Part shown: positions 61,555 through 64,000 of the stretch, in pieces | Position numbering within the stretch: position 1 is the first letter of the stretch | How the letters are laid out: the number at the start of each line of letters is the position of its first letter | Origin: Candidatus Poribacteria bacterium | Lineage (GTDB): Bacteria; Poribacteria; WGA-4E; WGA-3G | Length of the DNA: 64,000 nucleotides | Assembly (NCBI GenBank): GCA_003635195.1 | Contig: PYIY01000078.1 | Coordinates: 1 to 64,000, forward strand | Direction: 5' to 3' | The notes under the pieces: model-generated | Databases searched by the model: none | The model's input: the letters and a program-made list of their open reading frames with translations, nothing else | Told to the model about the DNA's origin: nothing | Position numbers and translations under genes: made by a program

Positions 61555-64000
61555 TTATTTTTCCACCACAGGCGTGCCCTTGAGTGCTTCCTCCCAGTCC
61601 CACAAAAGGATTGTGCCATCCTGACCTGTGCTAACAAGCATTTTCGCATCAGGTGAAAATACCAACGTTTCTACGGATTGCGTATGTCCATTGAGCATCG
61701 TAATTTTTTCGCCTGTTGTCATATCAAATAATTCGATTCTGCCATTTATAAGTCCCGCAACGAGAACAGCGTCATCAGGAGAAAAGGCTAACGATTCGGT
61801 ACCACGTGGTGCATCTTTAAGAGGAGGCTGCTTGCTGCTCCCCAACAAACGGATTTTTTGTGTGCTTCCGACAGCGAGTAATCTCCCGTTTGAGGAGAAC
61901 GCCAACGCTGTAATCTGATTTTCATAACTCACGGTAAAACCGCCAGGTCCTGCCTTATCATCCGGCTCCTGCCCTGCAAAGAAGGGGGCTAACTCAGTAC
62001 CGGTTTCTGCGTCCCACATCTGCACCTTTCCGCTCACGGTTCCACTGACAAGTTTTTTCCCGTCTGGTGAGAACATCAAGACAGAGACTACGTTTAGCAG
62101 TTGAGCATTGATTTGCCGCTCGACCATCGCCTCATTTAGGAAGGCGCCACTTTTTTGTTTTAAGAGTGGAATCGTAAGAACCTTCCTCGTTTCCGTATGC
62201 CATACGTGAATTTTATTCGTACCTTGGAAGGCCACCGTTTTCCCGTCGGGCGAGAAAGTCATACTTCCTGCTTCTTGATTAATTCCGCCAACTGTCTTTG
62301 TTAATGTTGCTAATTCACGTCCCGTACGAACATCCGTCAGACGGACCAAACGATCTGGCTCCCGCGTGGTGATAGTCTTACCGGCACCGATGTTGAGGGA
62401 TGTGGCGGATTTTGCACCCGTGCTAACGAGTTTGGTTCCATCGGGTGAAAACGCTGAAGTGAATAAGAAATCCCGGGGGTCTATCGTTTGTAAACCGGTT
62501 TTTTGTGATGTGTTCAGGTCCCACAAGGTAATTACGCCGTTAAAATCAACGCTGGCGAGCGTAGAACTGTCTTCAAGGAAGGAGACTGCTTTCACCCACT
62601 CCGTGTGTGCTGTGAGACGGATTGGTAACAACGTTCTGGTAGTTGTGTTCCAAAACCGAATTGTGCCGTCTATACTTCCACTTACAAGGGTCCGTCCATC
62701 CGGTGAAAATGCGAGTGCTGCAATGCCCCTAATAGGTTCATTGAACGTCGCGAGGTGTGCATCGAACGTGGCGAGGTGTGCTCCAGTCGCAGGATCCCAC
62801 AGCTGGACGGTCTTATCGGTGCTGCCGCTTGCGAGCATTTTTCCATCGGGTGAGAATGCCAAAACGTTTGTCCATCCGGTGTGTTTTTGGAGGATAGTTA
62901 ATTCGTCATTCGTGAAAGTATCCCATAATCGGACGGTTTTATCCTTGCTTCCACTGGCGAGTTTTGTGCCATCCGGTGAAAACGCTAAAGCTAACACATA
63001 ATTGGGGGTGCCGTCTATAAACACCACCCGATTCTCTCCTGCTGGCGGAACCTCCTCATTTGCTGCGAATGGTAACCGTTCCTGAACTCCGCTTGTATGT
63101 CCGCTGAGGGTTGCTAATTTTTTGCCGGTCGTTGTGTTTCCGAGTTCGATCTTTCCGTCCTGCCTACCAATCGCAAATTTATCTCTTGTGAGGGCGTAAG
63201 ATTGAGCCGAATTTGTCCAATTCACCATTCCTTTGATCTTCTTGACATTTCGCTCACCCGTTTCAATATCTAAACTGACAATAGTGTCTTGTCGGTTACT
63301 GAAATTGATAACTGTTTTGCTATCTTTAGAGAAATGCAATGCTCCGGCAGAAGGCGGTTTCTCAATGTGTGCCATTTTCTGACCGGTGGCGATTTCCCAC
63401 AACTGAAGTCTGGAGCGGCCGCCGCTGGCAATGAATCGTCCATCCGGTGAAAAAGCGAGAGATCGGCACATACCGGGGAACATGGAAATCTCTCTGCCTG
63501 TCTGGACATCATAAAGCCATATACCGATATTATTGCCTACTGCGATTTGTGTGCCATCCGGTGAAAACTGAATCGTAGTAATTCCGCCTTTTCCGAGCCG
63601 TGCCTTCGCTTCCTTCGGGAGATGCCATTTTGTGTAATCATCAACAATTTCATCGGCGTGTGCTTCTGAAACGAGTTCATGTGCGTCGTTAGGTGGTTGT
63701 TCGGATTTGCTGCTTTTGTTGGGTGTGTTGGTGCTTCCGATCTGCGTTCGCACATCCGGTTTTGAGGGGCGGTTTAGAACAAATGGTGCCTCGATCAGCT
63801 CAACTGTCATCTCCGATGCGGCGTTGAGATTATAGGGTTGTTGGAAACGGATTGCATGTTGTTGATTTCCAATACCTAACATTAGTAACACCATAGCGAC
63901 TGTGGAAGCTGCGATTGTCCATGGCATCAACGGTTTACCGCTGGACGGTGCGGCGGGTTTAATGCGTGCGACTTCTTGCATAATGTTCTCTGTGAGGTTC
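61555..64000 (-). CDS. ECF sigma-WD40 fusion, second paralogue, N-terminus outside window
   Basis: The frame is still open at base 64000. The first residues visible (NLTENIMQEVARIKPAAPSS) match the stretch just before the membrane helix of the 61479 protein (NLTDNIMREVARIKPAAPSS). The ATG at 63981 is therefore internal, and a sigma head should lie beyond the window. The membrane helix (LMPWTIAASTVAMVLLMLGI), linker, KWHLPKEAKARLGKGGI and about 13 WD40 repeats follow, ending GTILLWDWEEALKGTPV. It lies directly upstream of the 61479 gene (75 bases), so the three WD40 genes are tandem duplicates transcribed in one direction. Confidence 0.85.
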   Translation of the reverse strand, partial: NLTENIMQEVARIKPAAPSSGKPLMPWTIAASTVAMVLLMLGIGNQQHAIRFQQPYNLNAASEMTVELIEAPFVLNRPSKPDVRTQIGSTNTPNKSSKSEQPPNDAHELVSEAHADEIVDDYTKWHLPKEAKARLGKGGITTIQFSPDGTQIAVGNNIGIWLYDVQTGREISMFPGMCRSLAFSPDGRFIASGGRSRLQLWEIATGQKMAHIEKPPSAGALHFSKDSKTVINFSNRQDTIVSLDIETGERNVKKIKGMVNWTNSAQSYALTRDKFAIGRQDGKIELGNTTTGKKLATLSGHTSGVQERLPFAANEEVPPAGENRVVFIDGTPNYVLALAFSPDGTKLASGSKDKTVRLWDTFTNDELTILQKHTGWTNVLAFSPDGKMLASGSTDKTVQLWDPATGAHLATFDAHLATFNEPIRGIAALAFSPDGRTLVSGSIDGTIRFWNTTTRTLLPIRLTAHTEWVKAVSFLEDSSTLASVDFNGVITLWDLNTSQKTGLQTIDPRDFLFTSAFSPDGTKLVSTGAKSATSLNIGAGKTITTREPDRLVRLTDVRTGRELATLTKTVGGINQEAGSMTFSPDGKTVAFQGTNKIHVWHTETRKVLTIPLLKQKSGAFLNEAMVERQINAQLLNVVSVLMFSPDGKKLVSGTVSGKVQMWDAETGTELAPFFAGQEPDDKAGPGGFTVSYENQITALAFSSNGRLLAVGSTQKIRLLGSSKQPPLKDAPRGTESLAFSPDDAVLVAGLINGRIELFDMTTGEKITMLNGHTQSVETLVFSPDAKMLVSTGQDGTILLWDWEEALKGTPVVEK

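Overview
The window looks like chromosomal DNA from an uncultivated, complex-lifestyle bacterium, and the gene content is most reminiscent of Candidatus Poribacteria or a related PVC/FCB-like lineage. This is inference only. It rests on ECF sigma factors fused through one membrane helix to WD40 or BNR propellers, a C25 peptidase with a type IX-like C-terminal domain next to a PorV-like outer-membrane protein, many repeats, and no operon layout typical of the well-studied phyla. The chromosomal replication origin is inside the window.

Layout. 1-5.5 kb: an IS3-family element has inserted into an STT3-type oligosaccharyltransferase gene, which is followed by a DPM1-like glycosyltransferase and a flippase-like membrane protein (a protein glycosylation locus). 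5.5-9.5 kb: accessory DNA with a UvrD helicase relic, two small hypothetical genes, a sigma factor fragment, a CDP-alcohol phosphatidyltransferase and a second, internally deleted copy of the IS3 element. 9.6-12.5 kb: an ECF sigma factor fused to a BNR propeller. 13.3-22.4 kb: two glycosyltransferases that each carry an N-terminal PqqD/RRE-like domain, a 89-residue Cys-rich peptide, an A24 prepilin-type peptidase, a fused nucleotidase-like/tetraheme cytochrome/thioredoxin protein, a broken sugar nucleotidyltransferase and a phosphomannomutase. This resembles an undescribed glycosylated-peptide (RiPP-like) pathway and is the best candidate for a new system. 22.4-28.8 kb: an IS982 remnant, a GH2 glycosidase, a D-2-hydroxyacid dehydrogenase and hisC. 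28.8-40 kb: ispH, rpmH, dnaA, oriC, recF, dciA, gyrB, a highly structured 560-base spacer, and gyrA; dnaN is absent from its usual slot. 40-48.5 kb: TPR protein, exported metallopeptidase, BNR propeller protein, lipoprotein, a HepT-like protein, an anchored protein of unknown function and a quinone oxidoreductase. 48.6-56 kb: a giant PorU-like C25 peptidase and a PorV-like protein. 56.1-64 kb: three tandem reverse-strand WD40 paralogues, two of them with ECF sigma heads, the last running off the window.

How the parts may work together. A recurrent element, TGCACC-N16-GTGTCT-(T)TTAAT, occurs five times between 6.5 and 13.2 kb, each time oriented toward a gene start, including the sigma-BNR gene and the first RRE-glycosyltransferase. 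A simple model is that the sigma-BNR protein senses something outside the membrane and switches on this block, including the peptide pathway. At the origin, DnaA boxes and two mirrored DnaA-trio tracts face one AT-rich palindrome. Heptamer-periodic palindromic repeats are scattered through the spacers and one has been absorbed in frame into the C25 peptidase gene.

All identifications come from reading motifs; no database search was run.
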